From Chitinophagaceae bacterium (GTDB lineage: Bacteria; Bacteroidota; Bacteroidia; Chitinophagales; Chitinophagaceae), in contig JAICGN010000039.1 of assembly GCA_025923075.1 (NCBI GenBank), positions 1-33,981 on the forward strand: DNA of 33,981 bases, in the 5' to 3' direction. Of this stretch, positions 23,690 through 30,915 are shown piece by piece. Below the pieces are notes generated by a model that saw only the letters and a program-made list of their open reading frames with translations, ran no database searches and was not told where the DNA came from. Within the stretch, counting starts at the first letter, position 1. Each line of letters begins with the position of its first letter. Both the position numbers and the translations under genes were made by a program.

Positions 23690-23709
23690 AAGAATTAAAA
23701 CGGCATAAG

Positions 23710-23919
23710 ATGTCAAAGAAATTAGATTTTGTAAAAAGTATTCATAGTCTTAATGAGTCAGATCTTATAGCACGCATTAAGGAGGATGAATTGCGCCTGA
23801 AGAAAATAAAGTTCGCTCATACCATTTCTCCATTGGAGAATCCGGTGAGCATCCGTGGCCTTCGTCGTGATATTGCAAGACTGAAAACTGAATTAAAGAA
23901 AAAACAATCAGGAGAGTAA
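23710..23919 (+). CDS. rpmC: Ribosomal protein uL29
   Basis: 69 residues, two-helix protein: DFVKSIHSLNESDLIARIKEDELRLKKIKFAHTISPLENPVSIRGLRRDIARLKTELKKKQ. The L-R-x-K-x-x-F-x-x...N-P-x-x-I-R-x-x-R-x-x-I-A-R core is the L29 pattern. L29 sits at the tunnel exit next to L23. It is of normal length, with its order between rplP and rpsQ conserved. Confidence 0.96.
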   Translation: MSKKLDFVKSIHSLNESDLIARIKEDELRLKKIKFAHTISPLENPVSIRGLRRDIARLKTELKKKQSGE

Positions 23920-23921
23920 TT

Positions 23922-23972
23922 AGTTCATAGTCGATAGTTCAGCGTCCGACTCTGAACTCCGAACTTCAAACT
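23922..23972. repeat. AGTTC inverted-repeat element between rpmC and rpsQ
   Basis: AGTTCATAGTCGATAGTTCAG and CTGAACTCCGAACTTCAAAC with a 9-bp centre CGTCCGACT. The inner arms GTTCAG/CTGAAC are exact and the outer parts pair imperfectly. It lies between the rpmC stop and the short A-rich leader of rpsQ. Confidence 0.65.
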
Positions 23973-23980
23973 GAAAAAAT

Positions 23981-24238
23981 ATGGCAGAAAGAAATTTGAG
24001 AAAAACAAGAATAGGTGTAGTTACCAGCAACAAGATGGCTAAAACCATCACCGTTGCAGTAGAAAGAAAGGTAAAGCACCCTATGTATGGAAAATTCTTA
24101 AAGAAGACTACCAGTTTTCATGCACACGATGAAAAGAACGAGTGCAGCATTGGCGACACTGTTAAAATCATGGAGAGCCGCCCGCTTAGTAAAACAAAGC
24201 GTTGGAGATTGGTGGAAGTAGTAGAGAAAGTGAAATAA
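23981..24238 (+). CDS. rpsQ: Ribosomal protein uS17
   Basis: 85 residues: [77 protein letters not shown]. The OB-fold motif [18 protein letters not shown] is the S17 signature. It is a primary 16S-binding protein. Full length. A 166-bp spacer with two hairpins follows. Confidence 0.98.
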   Translation: MAERNLRKTRIGVVTSNKMAKTITVAVERKVKHPMYGKFLKKTTSFHAHDEKNECSIGDTVKIMESRPLSKTKRWRLVEVVEKVK

Positions 24239-24248
24239 GGGCCCTTCT

Positions 24249-24273
24249 AAATCCTTCCCAAAGGGAAGGATTT
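24249..24273. repeat. Hairpin 1 in the rpsQ-rplN spacer
   Basis: AAATCCTTCCC (24249-24259), loop AAA, GGGAAGGATTT: perfect 11-bp arms, 10 bp after the rpsQ stop. There is no T tract behind it, so it is not a classic terminator. Confidence 0.8.
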
Positions 24274-24356
24274 GCTAACACACAAGGCCCATAGTTGAAT
24301 TTAGTTCTTTGCAGAAGTGTTAGCACAAGAGATGATAAAGATTAACAGCCTGGCCT

Positions 24357-24375
24357 CCCTTTCCCTTGGAAAGGG
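24357..24375. repeat. Hairpin 2 in the rpsQ-rplN spacer
   Basis: CCCTTTCC, loop CTT, GGAAAGGG: perfect 8-bp arms, followed by AATGAGGGATAGGCC. It lies 29 bp before rplN. It belongs to the CCCT/AGGG type seen also at 19915, 24782, 24844 and 28358. Confidence 0.75.
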
Positions 24376-24404
24376 AATGAGGGATAGGCCTAAAATACAA
24401 TGAT

Positions 24405-24773
24405 ATGATTCAGCAAGAAAGCCGATTAAATGTAGCCGATAACAGTGGTGCCCGTGAGGTGTTATGTATTCGTGTATTGGGAAACAGCGGTCAGCGTTAT
24501 GCAGGTATAGGCGATACGATCGTAGTTACAGTGAAAGATGCATTACCTGCAGGCGGTATTAAAAAAGGAACAGTAACGAAGGCAGTAATTGTAAGAACAA
24601 CAAATAAGCTTCGCCGCAAAGATGGTTCTTATATTCGTTTTGACGATAATGCAGTTGTATTATTGAACCAGGCTGATGAACCAAGAGGTACCCGCATTTT
24701 CGGACCCGTGGCAAGAGAGTTGCGTGATAAAGGATATATGAAAATTATTTCCCTGGCACCTGAAGTTCTGTAA
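24405..24773 (+). CDS. rplN: Ribosomal protein uL14
   Basis: 122 residues: [81 protein letters not shown]. These are the L14 signatures at standard length. L14 bridges to 16S rRNA and is the RsfS silencing target in other bacteria. The 166-bp spacer before it might hold a second promoter, but no TAnnTTTG box was found there. Confidence 0.98.
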   Translation: MIQQESRLNVADNSGAREVLCIRVLGNSGQRYAGIGDTIVVTVKDALPAGGIKKGTVTKAVIVRTTNKLRRKDGSYIRFDDNAVVLLNQADEPRGTRIFGPVARELRDKGYMKIISLAPEVL

Positions 24774-24781
24774 ACTCCCAA

Positions 24782-24855
24782 CCCCTAAAGGGGAATGGGA
24801 AGTTGAGGATAAAAAGATTTTTTAAATAATTAAAACAAAAAAGTCCCTTTAGGGA
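24782..24855. repeat. Paired CCCCT/AGGGG elements between rplN and rplX
   Basis: CCCCTAAAGGGG at 24782-24793 and TCCCTTTAGGGA at 24844-24855 stand in opposite sense, flanked by AACTCCCA...TGGGAAGTT and GATTTAGAG. The two share CCCTAAAGGG on opposite strands and could also pair with each other over 50 bp of A/T-rich sequence. Confidence 0.7.
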
Positions 24856-24863
24856 TTTAGAGT

Positions 24864-25199
24864 ATGGAAAAAAGATTTAAACCGAAGTTCAACATCAGGA
24901 AAGGCGACAAAGTGGTGGTGATTGCCGGTGATGATAAAGACACAAGCAAACCCCGTGTAGTAAAAAAAGTGTTGGTGGATGAAAGCCGTGTGATCGTTGA
25001 AGGTGTAAATATCGTCACAAAACATAGCAAACCTTCAGCACAAAACACTAAGGGTGGTATTTTGAAAATGGAAGCGCCGATCCATATCAGTAATGTAATG
25101 TTATGGGATGCAAAAGAAAAAGCTCCTTCTAAAGTGAGAAGAGAAAGAGAAGATGGAAAGACGGTAAGAATCTCAAAAAAATCAGGTGAAAAGATCTGA
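24864..25199 (+). CDS. rplX: Ribosomal protein uL24
   Basis: 111 residues. KOW motif in FNIRKGDKVVVIAGDDKDTSKPRVVKKVL (about 8-37), then RVIVEGVNIVTKHSKPS and GGILKMEAPIHISNVMLWD. L24 starts 50S assembly. Its ATG lies 8 bp after the repeat at 24844-24855, so that hairpin is close enough to overlap the initiation region. Full length. Confidence 0.97.
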   Translation: MEKRFKPKFNIRKGDKVVVIAGDDKDTSKPRVVKKVLVDESRVIVEGVNIVTKHSKPSAQNTKGGILKMEAPIHISNVMLWDAKEKAPSKVRREREDGKTVRISKKSGEKI

Positions 25200-25220
25200 G
25201 GCTACTAAAAAAATTGAATT

Positions 25221-25787
25221 ATGAGTACGCAAACATATAAACCCAGGTTAGCAACAAAATATACAAAGGATGTAGTTCCTGCCCTGGTAAAAAAATTTGG
25301 TTATTCAACAATGATGCAGGCTCCGCGTTTGGAAAAGATTTGTTTGAACCGCGGGGTGAATGGCGCAGTAACCGATAAGAAACTGGTTGATATCTCACTT
25401 GAAGAATTGTCGACTATCAGCGGGCAGAAAGCCGTATCGACCATGTCAAAGAAGGACATTTCTAATTTCAAACTCAGAAAGGCAATGCCGATCGGCGCAA
25501 GGGTTACGCTGCGTGGTGATAAAATGTATGAGTTCCTTGACAGGCTGATCGCTGTTGCACTTCCCCGTGTTCGTGACTTCAAAGGGGTAAATGAAAAATC
25601 TTTTGATGGTCGTGGTAACTATACACTCGGTGTAACCGAGCAGATCATTTTTCCTGAGATCGACATTGATAAGGTAAATCGCATTACCGGTCTTGATATA
25701 ACATTTGTGACAACGGCTAATTCAGATGAAGAAGCATATGAATTACTGAAAGAACTGGGAATGCCTTTCAGAGACATTAAGAAGTAG
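25221..25787 (+). CDS. rplE: Ribosomal protein uL5
   Basis: 188 residues: [87 protein letters not shown]. All are L5 hallmarks. L5 binds 5S rRNA with L18, whose gene lies further down. Length is normal. Only 21 bp separate it from rplX, with no repeat. Confidence 0.98.
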   Translation: MSTQTYKPRLATKYTKDVVPALVKKFGYSTMMQAPRLEKICLNRGVNGAVTDKKLVDISLEELSTISGQKAVSTMSKKDISNFKLRKAMPIGARVTLRGDKMYEFLDRLIAVALPRVRDFKGVNEKSFDGRGNYTLGVTEQIIFPEIDIDKVNRITGLDITFVTTANSDEEAYELLKELGMPFRDIKK

Positions 25788-25789
25788 AT

Positions 25790-25862
25790 CACAAAATACA
25801 AATCCCAAGGCTCCAATGAGAATCAAAAGTTGGAATTTGGAATTTTAAAATTTGAAATTTAA
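25790..25862. repeat. CAAATTCC/GGAATTTG repeat element, copy 2 (rplE-rpsN)
   Basis: CACAAAATACAAATCCCAAG on the left and TTGGAATTTGGAATTTT, AAAATTTGAAATTT on the right, able to pair imperfectly. It starts 2 bp after the rplE stop. Same family as 21277-21340. Confidence 0.65.
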
Positions 25863-25870
25863 AAAATAAC

Positions 25871-26140
25871 ATGGCAAAAACATCAGTAAAAGCCAGGCAG
25901 AGAAAAAGAGAAAGAATGGTAGCGCAGTACGCTGAAAAACGTAAAGAGCTGAAAAATGCCGGCGACTGGAAAGCATTGGATGAACTTCCAAAGAACTCTT
26001 CAAAAGTCAGGTTGAAGAATCGCTGCCAGATAAGCGGCCGTCCGAAAGGATACGTAAGATACTTTGGTATCTCCAGGATCGCGTTGCGTGATATGGCATT
26101 GGATGGAAAAATTCCGGGGTTAAGAAAAGCGTCCTGGTAA
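25871..26140 (+). CDS. rpsN: Ribosomal protein uS14, zinc-independent form
   Basis: 89 residues: [79 protein letters not shown]. Only one Cys is present (NRCQ), so the CxxC zinc knuckles of the C+ form are absent. This is the long C- type. A zinc-free paralogue allows S14 supply under zinc limitation in some bacteria, but here it is the operon copy. Confidence 0.97.
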   Translation: MAKTSVKARQRKRERMVAQYAEKRKELKNAGDWKALDELPKNSSKVRLKNRCQISGRPKGYVRYFGISRIALRDMALDGKIPGLRKASW

Positions 26141-26151
26141 AACTGTAAATG

Positions 26152-26221
26152 GTGAGTCGTGAAACGTGAGTGCGACTCCAATGAATGAAGTTCAATTCAC
26201 GATTGACGATTCACGACTCAC
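26152..26221. repeat. GTGAGTCGTGAA inverted-repeat element between rpsN and rpsH
   Basis: GTGAGTCGTGAA (26152-26163) and TTCACGACTCAC (26210-26221) are exact 12-bp complements. Internal copies of the same word follow (ACGTGAGTGCGACTC, AATTCACGATTGACGATTC). It sits 11 bp after the rpsN stop and leaves an A-rich 33-bp leader for rpsH. Confidence 0.85.
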
Positions 26222-26254
26222 GAAAAAATTAGAAACTGATCAATTAAAATAATT

Positions 26255-26653
26255 ATGGTAACAGATCCTATAGCAGATTTCCTTACAAGAGTCCGTAATG
26301 CACAAATGGCGGGACATCGGATTGTGGAAATTCCGGCATCCAATTTAAAAAAGAGGATTACAGAAATTTTGTACAATCAGGGATATATTCTCAAATACAA
26401 ATTTGAGGATGACAGCAAGCAGGGGGTGATCAAGATCGCCTTGAAGTATGATGTGCAAACTAAGCAACCTGCTATCCAAAGTCTGGAAAGAATCAGCCGG
26501 CCGGGCCTGCGTACATATGCAAAGCCTGATGAATTTCGTCGTGTGAAAAGCGGATTAGGCATTGCTATCCTTTCCACTTCGAAAGGTGTGATGACGGATA
26601 AAGAAGCAAAATTGCAGAATGTCGGGGGCGAGGTTCTTTGTTATGTGTATTAA
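26255..26653 (+). CDS. rpsH: Ribosomal protein uS8
   Basis: 132 residues: VTDPIADFLTRVRNAQMAGHRIVEIPASNLKKRITEILYNQGYI, RISRPGLRTYAKPDEFRRVKSGLGIAILSTSKGVMTDKEAKLQNVGGEVLCYVY. The SKGVMTD and GGEVLCYVY ends are the S8 signature. In E. coli S8 represses the spc operon by binding an S8-like mRNA site. None was identified here. The stop codon TAA is the first base triplet of a repeat element shared word for word with the rpmD-rplO spacer. Confidence 0.98.
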   Translation: MVTDPIADFLTRVRNAQMAGHRIVEIPASNLKKRITEILYNQGYILKYKFEDDSKQGVIKIALKYDVQTKQPAIQSLERISRPGLRTYAKPDEFRRVKSGLGIAILSTSKGVMTDKEAKLQNVGGEVLCYVY

Positions 26654-26719
26654 AGTCAAAATGAAAAAGTAAAAAGTCAAAGCATAATGACTTTTTTTGA
26701 ATTTTTACTTTTTAATTGT
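26651..26719. repeat. AAAGT inverted-repeat element, copy 2 (rpsH-rplF)
   Basis: The left arm begins TAAAGTCAAAATGAAAAAG and is identical over 25 bp to 28753-28777. Here it starts on the rpsH stop codon itself. The right arm TTTTTTGAATTTTTACTTTT is shared with copy 3. The arms form an imperfect hairpin around AGTCAAAGCATAATGACTT. Confidence 0.85.
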
Positions 26720-26750
26720 AGATTATAAAATAACTCTAAACTGATTTAAA

Positions 26751-27305
26751 ATGTCTCGTATAGGTAGAAAACCAGTAGCAGTTCCAAAAGGAGTTACCGT
26801 CACTGTTGGCAATGATGGCGTATTGACGGTGAAAGGTCCGAAAGGAGAACTGAAGCAAGCCATTGATCGTGATATTACCGTGGAAGTTAAAGACGATGAA
26901 ATAAGTTTTGTTCGTCCTACTGATCAGATCCGTCACCGGGCGCTGCATGGGTTATATCGTTCCCTGGCATCTAATATGATAAAAGGCGTTACAGAGGGAT
27001 ATAAAAAGAATCTTGAATTGATCGGTGTTGGTTTCAAAGCCAGCCACCAGGGAAATGTGCTCGATCTTTCACTGGGTTACTCGCACAATATCATTTTCGA
27101 AGTTCCAAAGGAATTGAAAGTAGCGACTGCACAGGAAAAAGGTCAGAACCCTATGATCAGTTTGGAAGGCATAGATCATCAATTGCTTGGCCAGGTGGCT
27201 GCGAAAATCCGTGGGTTACGCAAACCTGAACCATACAAAGGAAAGGGTGTTCGGTATGTTGGCGAATTTGTTCGTAAGAAAGCAGGTAAGGCTGCAGGTA
27301 AGTAA
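26751..27305 (+). CDS. rplF: Ribosomal protein uL6
   Basis: 184 residues: MSRIGRKPVAVPKGVTVTVGNDGVLTVKGPKGELKQ, LELIGVGFKASHQGNVLDLSLGYSHNIIFEVP, KIRGLRKPEPYKGKGVRYVGEFVRKKAGK. Two L6 domains, complete. L6 lies near the sarcin-ricin loop. Normal length. The upstream spacer is copy 2 of the AAAGT element, and the downstream one holds a TTTTCAAA-type element. Confidence 0.98.
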   Translation: MSRIGRKPVAVPKGVTVTVGNDGVLTVKGPKGELKQAIDRDITVEVKDDEISFVRPTDQIRHRALHGLYRSLASNMIKGVTEGYKKNLELIGVGFKASHQGNVLDLSLGYSHNIIFEVPKELKVATAQEKGQNPMISLEGIDHQLLGQVAAKIRGLRKPEPYKGKGVRYVGEFVRKKAGKAAGK

Positions 27306-27306
27306 T

Positions 27307-27397
27307 GTGCAAATTTGATAATGTGCTGATGTGCTAATGAAACTCAGCCCGACCGGTACATTTTCAAATTGTCAAATTTTCAAATTTTGAAATTGTT
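27307..27397. repeat. CAAATTTG/TTTTCAAA inverted-repeat element between rplF and rplR
   Basis: The left arm GCAAATTTGATAATGTGC pairs imperfectly with the right block TACATTTTCAAATTGTC, followed by CAAATTTTCAAATTTTG. GCTGATGTGCTAATG and CAGCCCGACCGG form the centre. The right block is the TTTTCAAA word seen four times at 20006-20037, so both spacers hold the same family. Confidence 0.7.
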
Positions 27398-27402
27398 TTA
27401 AT

Positions 27403-27762
27403 ATGAATTCGAAATCAAAGACAGCGAGAAGACAGAATATACGTTTCGGTATCCGTAAGAAAATAAATGGTACTGCTGCAAAACCACGTCTCTCTGTTTT
27501 CAGAAGTAATACGGAGATTTATGCTCAGTTGATTGATGATGTGAGTGGTCACACACTTGCTGCTGCTTCATCAAAAGAAAAAAGCATCTCTGCACAGAAG
27601 GGCACTAAATCCGAGAAAAGTAAGCTTGTTGGTTCAGCTATTGCCGCAAAGGCGACAGAGCTTGGTTTGACAGAAGTAGTTTTTGATCGTGGTGGTTATT
27701 TATATCACGGTCGTGTAAAAGCTGTGGCTGATGGTGCAAGAGAAGGCGGGCTTAAATTTTAG
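27403..27762 (+). CDS. rplR: Ribosomal protein uL18
   Basis: 119 residues: [82 protein letters not shown]. The C-terminal [24 protein letters not shown]-type block is diagnostic of L18, which binds 5S rRNA. Full length. The 66-bp spacer to rpsE shows no repeat that I can find. Confidence 0.98.
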   Translation: MNSKSKTARRQNIRFGIRKKINGTAAKPRLSVFRSNTEIYAQLIDDVSGHTLAAASSKEKSISAQKGTKSEKSKLVGSAIAAKATELGLTEVVFDRGGYLYHGRVKAVADGAREGGLKF

Positions 27763-27828
27763 ATTGAATCGAAAGAACTGATAATTATACAGTCGAAATC
27801 ATAGATCCAAAATTGTAAACACATATAA

Positions 27829-28347
27829 ATGGCAAAAGTTAATTTATCCAGAGTAAAAGCCGGCGACCTTGAACTAAAAGACAAAGTGGTGGCTATTAAC
27901 CGTGTTGTTAAAACAACAAAAGGTGGCCGTTCATTTAGTTTTTCTGCATTGGTTGTTGTAGGGAATGAAAATGGCGTGGTTGGTCATGGACTGGGAAAAG
28001 CGAAAGAAGTACAGGAGGCAATTACAAAAGGAATTGAGGATGCGAAAAAGAATTTAATCAAAGTTCCGATAATGCATGGCACCATTCCACACGATCAGTG
28101 GGCCAAAGAAGGCGCTGCAAAGGTTTTGATAAAACCAGCTGCGCATGGTACGGGTGTAATTGCCGGAGGTAGTATGCGTGCAGTACTTGAAGCTGCTGGC
28201 GTAACTGACGTGTTAGCTAAATCACTTGGTTCTGCTAATCCGCACAATGTTGTTAAAGCAACTTTCAAAGCGTTAGCCATGTTGCGTGAACCCATTTCGG
28301 TTGCCAAGACAAGAACCGTAGGATTGAAGAAAGTTTTTAATGGATAA
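27829..28347 (+). CDS. rpsE: Ribosomal protein uS5
   Basis: 172 residues: [50 protein letters not shown] (double-strand RNA-binding domain), then [50 protein letters not shown]5 sits at the mRNA entry with S3 and S4. Full length. A 225-bp spacer with three hairpins follows before rpmD. Confidence 0.98.
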   Translation: MAKVNLSRVKAGDLELKDKVVAINRVVKTTKGGRSFSFSALVVVGNENGVVGHGLGKAKEVQEAITKGIEDAKKNLIKVPIMHGTIPHDQWAKEGAAKVLIKPAAHGTGVIAGGSMRAVLEAAGVTDVLAKSLGSANPHNVVKATFKALAMLREPISVAKTRTVGLKKVFNG

Positions 28348-28357
28348 ACCCCCTGTC

Positions 28358-28369
28358 CCCCTGAAGGGG
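28358..28369. repeat. CCCCT/AGGGG palindrome after rpsE
   Basis: CCCCTGAAGGGG, 5-bp arms, preceded by CCCCCTGTC and followed by TGACTTAGATC. It lies 10 bp after the rpsE stop. Same type as 19915 and 24782. Confidence 0.65.
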
Positions 28370-28513
28370 TGACTTAGATCGGATTTATCCTGGAAAATGT
28401 TGCTCTTTAAAATACGAAGTTGATGATTCTGTTACCAGCAATAGTATTGCGATTTTGCTTTGTTGCGTCGCACACTTCAACTTCCTGTTTTCTAAACATC
28501 AGAATATAACAAA

Positions 28514-28560
28514 CCTCCACTAAAATTGGAGGGTAATAAAAACTCTCCGCCTAAGGCGGA
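28514..28560. repeat. Two palindromes before rpmD (CCTCCA and CCGCCT family copy 3)
   Basis: CCTCCA...TGGAGG at 28514-28532 (7-nt loop), then TCCGCCTAAGGCGGA at 28546-28560 (perfect 7-bp arms). The second shares core and right flank (ATGGGGGTACAAA) with 18434 in the rpsJ-rplC spacer. The flank ends in the rpmD start codon region. The middle of this spacer (28376-28510) shows no other structure. Confidence 0.75.
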
Positions 28561-28572
28561 ATGGGGGTACAA

Positions 28573-28752
28573 ATGAAAAAGATAAAAATTACTTTGGTTA
28601 AGAGCCCGATTGACAGACCGGAACGTCAGAAGAAAACACTGAAGGCGCTTGGTTTGAACAAGATGAATGCAACCAGAGAACTGGAAGCTACTCCGCAGAT
28701 ACTCGGTATGATTCGTAAAATGAATCACCTGGTGAAAGTGGAAGAAGCTTAA
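28573..28752 (+). CDS. rpmD: Ribosomal protein uL30
   Basis: 59 residues from the ATG at 28573 (MKKIKITLVKSPIDRPERQKKTLKALGLNKMNATRELEATPQILGMIRKMNHLVKVEEA). An in-frame ATG at 28561 lies inside the CCGCCT repeat flank and is unlikely to be used. The single-domain L30 fold and length are normal. L30 is a small late 50S protein. Confidence 0.97.
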   Translation: MKKIKITLVKSPIDRPERQKKTLKALGLNKMNATRELEATPQILGMIRKMNHLVKVEEA

Positions 28753-28821
28753 TAAAGTCAAAATGAAAAAGTAAAAACAAATTGCGATTTTTTGAATTTT
28801 TACTTTTGACTTTTCAATTAA
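28753..28821. repeat. AAAGT inverted-repeat element, copy 3 (rpmD-rplO)
   Basis: It begins right after the rpmD stop with the same 25 bp as at 26651. The right arm GATTTTTTGAATTTTTACTT continues TTGACTTTTCAATT and is the reverse complement of the left arm of copy 1. The arms pair around CAAATTGC. Confidence 0.85.
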
Positions 28822-28830
28822 TTAAAGCGA

Positions 28831-28849
28831 GCCCCGAAGCTTTCGGGGC
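28831..28849. repeat. GCCCCGAA/TTCGGGGC hairpin before rplO
   Basis: GCCCCGAAGCTTTCGGGGC, 8-bp arms. It is followed by GTTAAGTAAAA rather than a T tract, so it would be a weak terminator or an RNA-stability hairpin. It ends 23 bp before rplO. Confidence 0.75.
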
Positions 28850-28872
28850 GTTAAGTAAAAAATAAAAGCAAA

Positions 28873-29322
28873 ATGAAACTACATGAATTAAGGCCTGCAA
28901 AAGGCGCGACGCAAAGAGAAAAAAGAATAGGCCGTGGTGAGGCTTCTGGTCATGGTGGCACATCTACAAAAGGTAATAAAGGTGGACAAAGCCGTGCCGG
29001 TTATAAAAGAAAGATGGCCCATGAAGGAGGACAGATGCCGATCCAGCGTCGGGTTCCAAAACGCGGGTTCACAAATATTCATCGTATTGAATATAAAGTA
29101 TTCAATCTTGGACAGGTGGATCAATTGCTGGAAAAATATGGTATTAAAGAATTTTCATTTGAAAATCTTTATAACAGTAAACTGGTCAGCCAGAATGATA
29201 AGGTGAAGATCTTAGGTAACGGCGAAATTAAAAGCAAACTTGCATTTAAAGTAAATGCAGTAAGTCAAAAAGCGAAGGAAGCTATTGAAGCTGCCGGTGG
29301 TACCGTAGAAATTGTTGCCTGA
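28873..29322 (+). CDS. rplO: Ribosomal protein uL15
   Basis: 149 residues: MKLHELRPAKGATQREKRIGRGEASGHGGTSTKGNKGGQSRAGYKRKMAHEGGQMPIQRRVPKRGFTN, the Gly/Arg-rich L15 N-terminus, then KILGNGEIKSKLAFKVNAVSQKAKEAIEAAGGTVEIV. L15 is a 50S assembly protein. Full length. A terminator-like hairpin with T tract lies 18 bp after its stop, before secY. Confidence 0.98.
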   Translation: MKLHELRPAKGATQREKRIGRGEASGHGGTSTKGNKGGQSRAGYKRKMAHEGGQMPIQRRVPKRGFTNIHRIEYKVFNLGQVDQLLEKYGIKEFSFENLYNSKLVSQNDKVKILGNGEIKSKLAFKVNAVSQKAKEAIEAAGGTVEIVA

Positions 29323-29340
29323 TTTTCCGTAACTTGCAAT

Positions 29341-29365
29341 GACGCATGTTAGATGCGTCTTTTTT
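29341..29365 (+). terminator. Intrinsic terminator or attenuator between rplO and secY
   Basis: GACGCAT (29341-29347), loop GTTAG, ATGCGTC (29353-29359), then six T (29360-29365). This is a full rho-independent form, 31 bp before the secY start. No TAnnTTTG promoter is visible behind it, so partial read-through is the likeliest way to express secY, which would lower it relative to the r-proteins. Confidence 0.7.
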
Positions 29366-29395
29366 GTTTTAAGATATTTAAACCGCTTTGCATCC

Positions 29396-30739
29396 GTGAA
29401 AAAATTATTTAAAACACTGAAAAATATCTGGAGCATTGAGGAATTGCGTAGCAAGATCCTGTTTACTCTGGCGTTAATATTTATTTACCGGATTGGTGCT
29501 CATATTGTGTTGCCCGGTATTGATCCCGATGGTATCCAGGCACAAATGGCCAATTCCAAAAAAGGCATTCTTGGTTTGATCGATACGTTTGCAGGTGGTG
29601 CATTTTCACAAGCATCCATTTTTGCTTTAGGTATCATGCCGTACATCTCTGCTTCTATCTTTATGCAGTTGATGACGGTACTTGTTCCCCAAATGCAGAA
29701 GTTGCAAAAAGAAGGAGATAGCGGAAGAAAAAAGATCAATCAGTGGACACGTTATCTTACAGTAGCCGTTACAATTGTTCAGGCTTCTGCTTATGTAACT
29801 TACCTGAATGAGATGACAAGAGGGGGTGGCAGGATTCCCGGTTTCGAACCCTATTTCTGGTACACCACCGTCATCGTTCTTACTGCAGGTACTTTGTTCG
29901 TAATGTGGTTAGGTGAAAAGATTACGGATAAAGGATTGGGTAACGGTACATCATTAATAATCATGGTGGGTATTCTTGCCCGACTGCCACAGTCTTTTGC
30001 CCAGGAGTTTACTGCAAAGTCGGCGAGTTCTGCAGGCGGAGGCATTTTAATTTTTATCATCGAGCTGTTTATTCTGGTTGGAATCATTCTTGGCTGTATT
30101 TTATTGATACAGGGAACAAGGAAAATTGCGTTGAACTATGCCAAGCAAATAGCCGGAGGCAACAGGCAGTTCACAGGAGCAAGACAGTTTTTACCCATTA
30201 AAGTAAACTCTGCTGGTGTAATGCCTATCATCTTTGCACAAGCGATTATGTTTTTGCCTACACTATTCGCTTATGCCGATTCGACAAAGGGAATAGCACG
30301 AGTATTTTCCGACCCTAAAAATATCTGGTACATGTTGGTATATGCCACCGTGGTAATAGGATTTACGTTTCTATATACAGCATTAATATTTAACCCAAAA
30401 CAGATTGCCGATAACCTGAAGCAAAATAATGGGTTTATTCCCGGTGTAAAACCCGGTCAACCGACGGCAGATTATATTGGTGCTGTGATGGATAAGGTTA
30501 CGTTGCCAGGAGCTGTATTACTTGCCTTTGTCGGTATTTTACCGGGTATTGCAGAATTACTGGGAGTTTCACAGGGTTTTGCAAGCTTCTTTGGGGGCAC
30601 ATCCCTGTTGATACTGGTGGGAGTAGTGCTTGATACATTGCAGCAGATAGAAACGCAATTGCTCATGCGTCAATACGACGGTTTGATGAAGAGTGGAAGA
30701 ATACAGGGAAGACAAACGCTGACGCAAGCTTCGGTATAA
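29396..30739 (+). CDS. secY: Preprotein translocase subunit SecY
   Basis: 447 residues from GTG at 29396 (V/M-KKLFKTLKNIWSIEELRSKILFTLALIFIYRIGAHIVLPGI). An upstream ATG at 29339 lies inside the terminator hairpin and is rejected. Ten membrane spans are visible. The plug region FAGGAFSQASIFALGIMPYISASIFMQL, the cytoplasmic loop IALNYAKQI and the end ETQLLMRQYDGLMKSGRIQGR are SecY signatures. It forms the Sec channel with SecE and SecG, not encoded here. It keeps the conserved place after rplO. Confidence 0.98.
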   Translation: MKKLFKTLKNIWSIEELRSKILFTLALIFIYRIGAHIVLPGIDPDGIQAQMANSKKGILGLIDTFAGGAFSQASIFALGIMPYISASIFMQLMTVLVPQMQKLQKEGDSGRKKINQWTRYLTVAVTIVQASAYVTYLNEMTRGGGRIPGFEPYFWYTTVIVLTAGTLFVMWLGEKITDKGLGNGTSLIIMVGILARLPQSFAQEFTAKSASSAGGGILIFIIELFILVGIILGCILLIQGTRKIALNYAKQIAGGNRQFTGARQFLPIKVNSAGVMPIIFAQAIMFLPTLFAYADSTKGIARVFSDPKNIWYMLVYATVVIGFTFLYTALIFNPKQIADNLKQNNGFIPGVKPGQPTADYIGAVMDKVTLPGAVLLAFVGILPGIAELLGVSQGFASFFGGTSLLILVGVVLDTLQQIETQLLMRQYDGLMKSGRIQGRQTLTQASV

Positions 30740-30740
30740 A

Positions 30741-30915
30741 CACTCACGTGCCATAGCCAAATTCTTTTATTAATTTTGGATGTTTAGTGGCGAAGTGAAC
30801 TCCTTCCTTTACGGAGATTGCTTGGTCCTATTCACGAGCCACAGCCGAAACATTCATTAATTTTGAAAGTTATAATGGCGAAATGAACTCCTCGAGTTGT
30901 GGAGAGTGCTTCGTC
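30741..30915. repeat. Tandem pair of 88-bp repeats between secY and map
   Basis: Unit A (30741-30827) and unit B (30829-30915) align with an 88-bp shift and about 70 percent identity by eye. Conserved blocks: TCACGwGCCAyAGCC, ATTAATTTTG (a TAnnTTTG match), TGGCGAA, TGAACTCC, GGAG and TGCTTsGTC. In each, GCGAAxTGAACTCC can pair imperfectly with GGAGAxTGCTTsG around a 9-nt loop. GGAGATTGCTTcGTC recalls a dispersed element known from several phyla (from memory). It may be a promoter pair, two small structured RNAs or decayed mobile repeats. No -33 TTTG is seen. Confidence 0.75.

Noticed and set aside
24239-24404. Internal promoter for rplN in the 166-bp spacer
   Set aside because: TTCTTTG is present but the required TA two bases before TTTG is missing, and no -33 box aligns.
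28831-28849. GCCCCGAA hairpin as a terminator of the r-protein operon
   Set aside because: No T tract follows and rplO continues the operon 23 bp later. It is listed as a repeat instead.
29339-29395. Upstream ATG extending SecY by 19 residues
   Set aside because: The extension lies in the terminator hairpin and T tract, and its residues do not resemble SecY. The GTG at 29396 gives the normal N-terminus.
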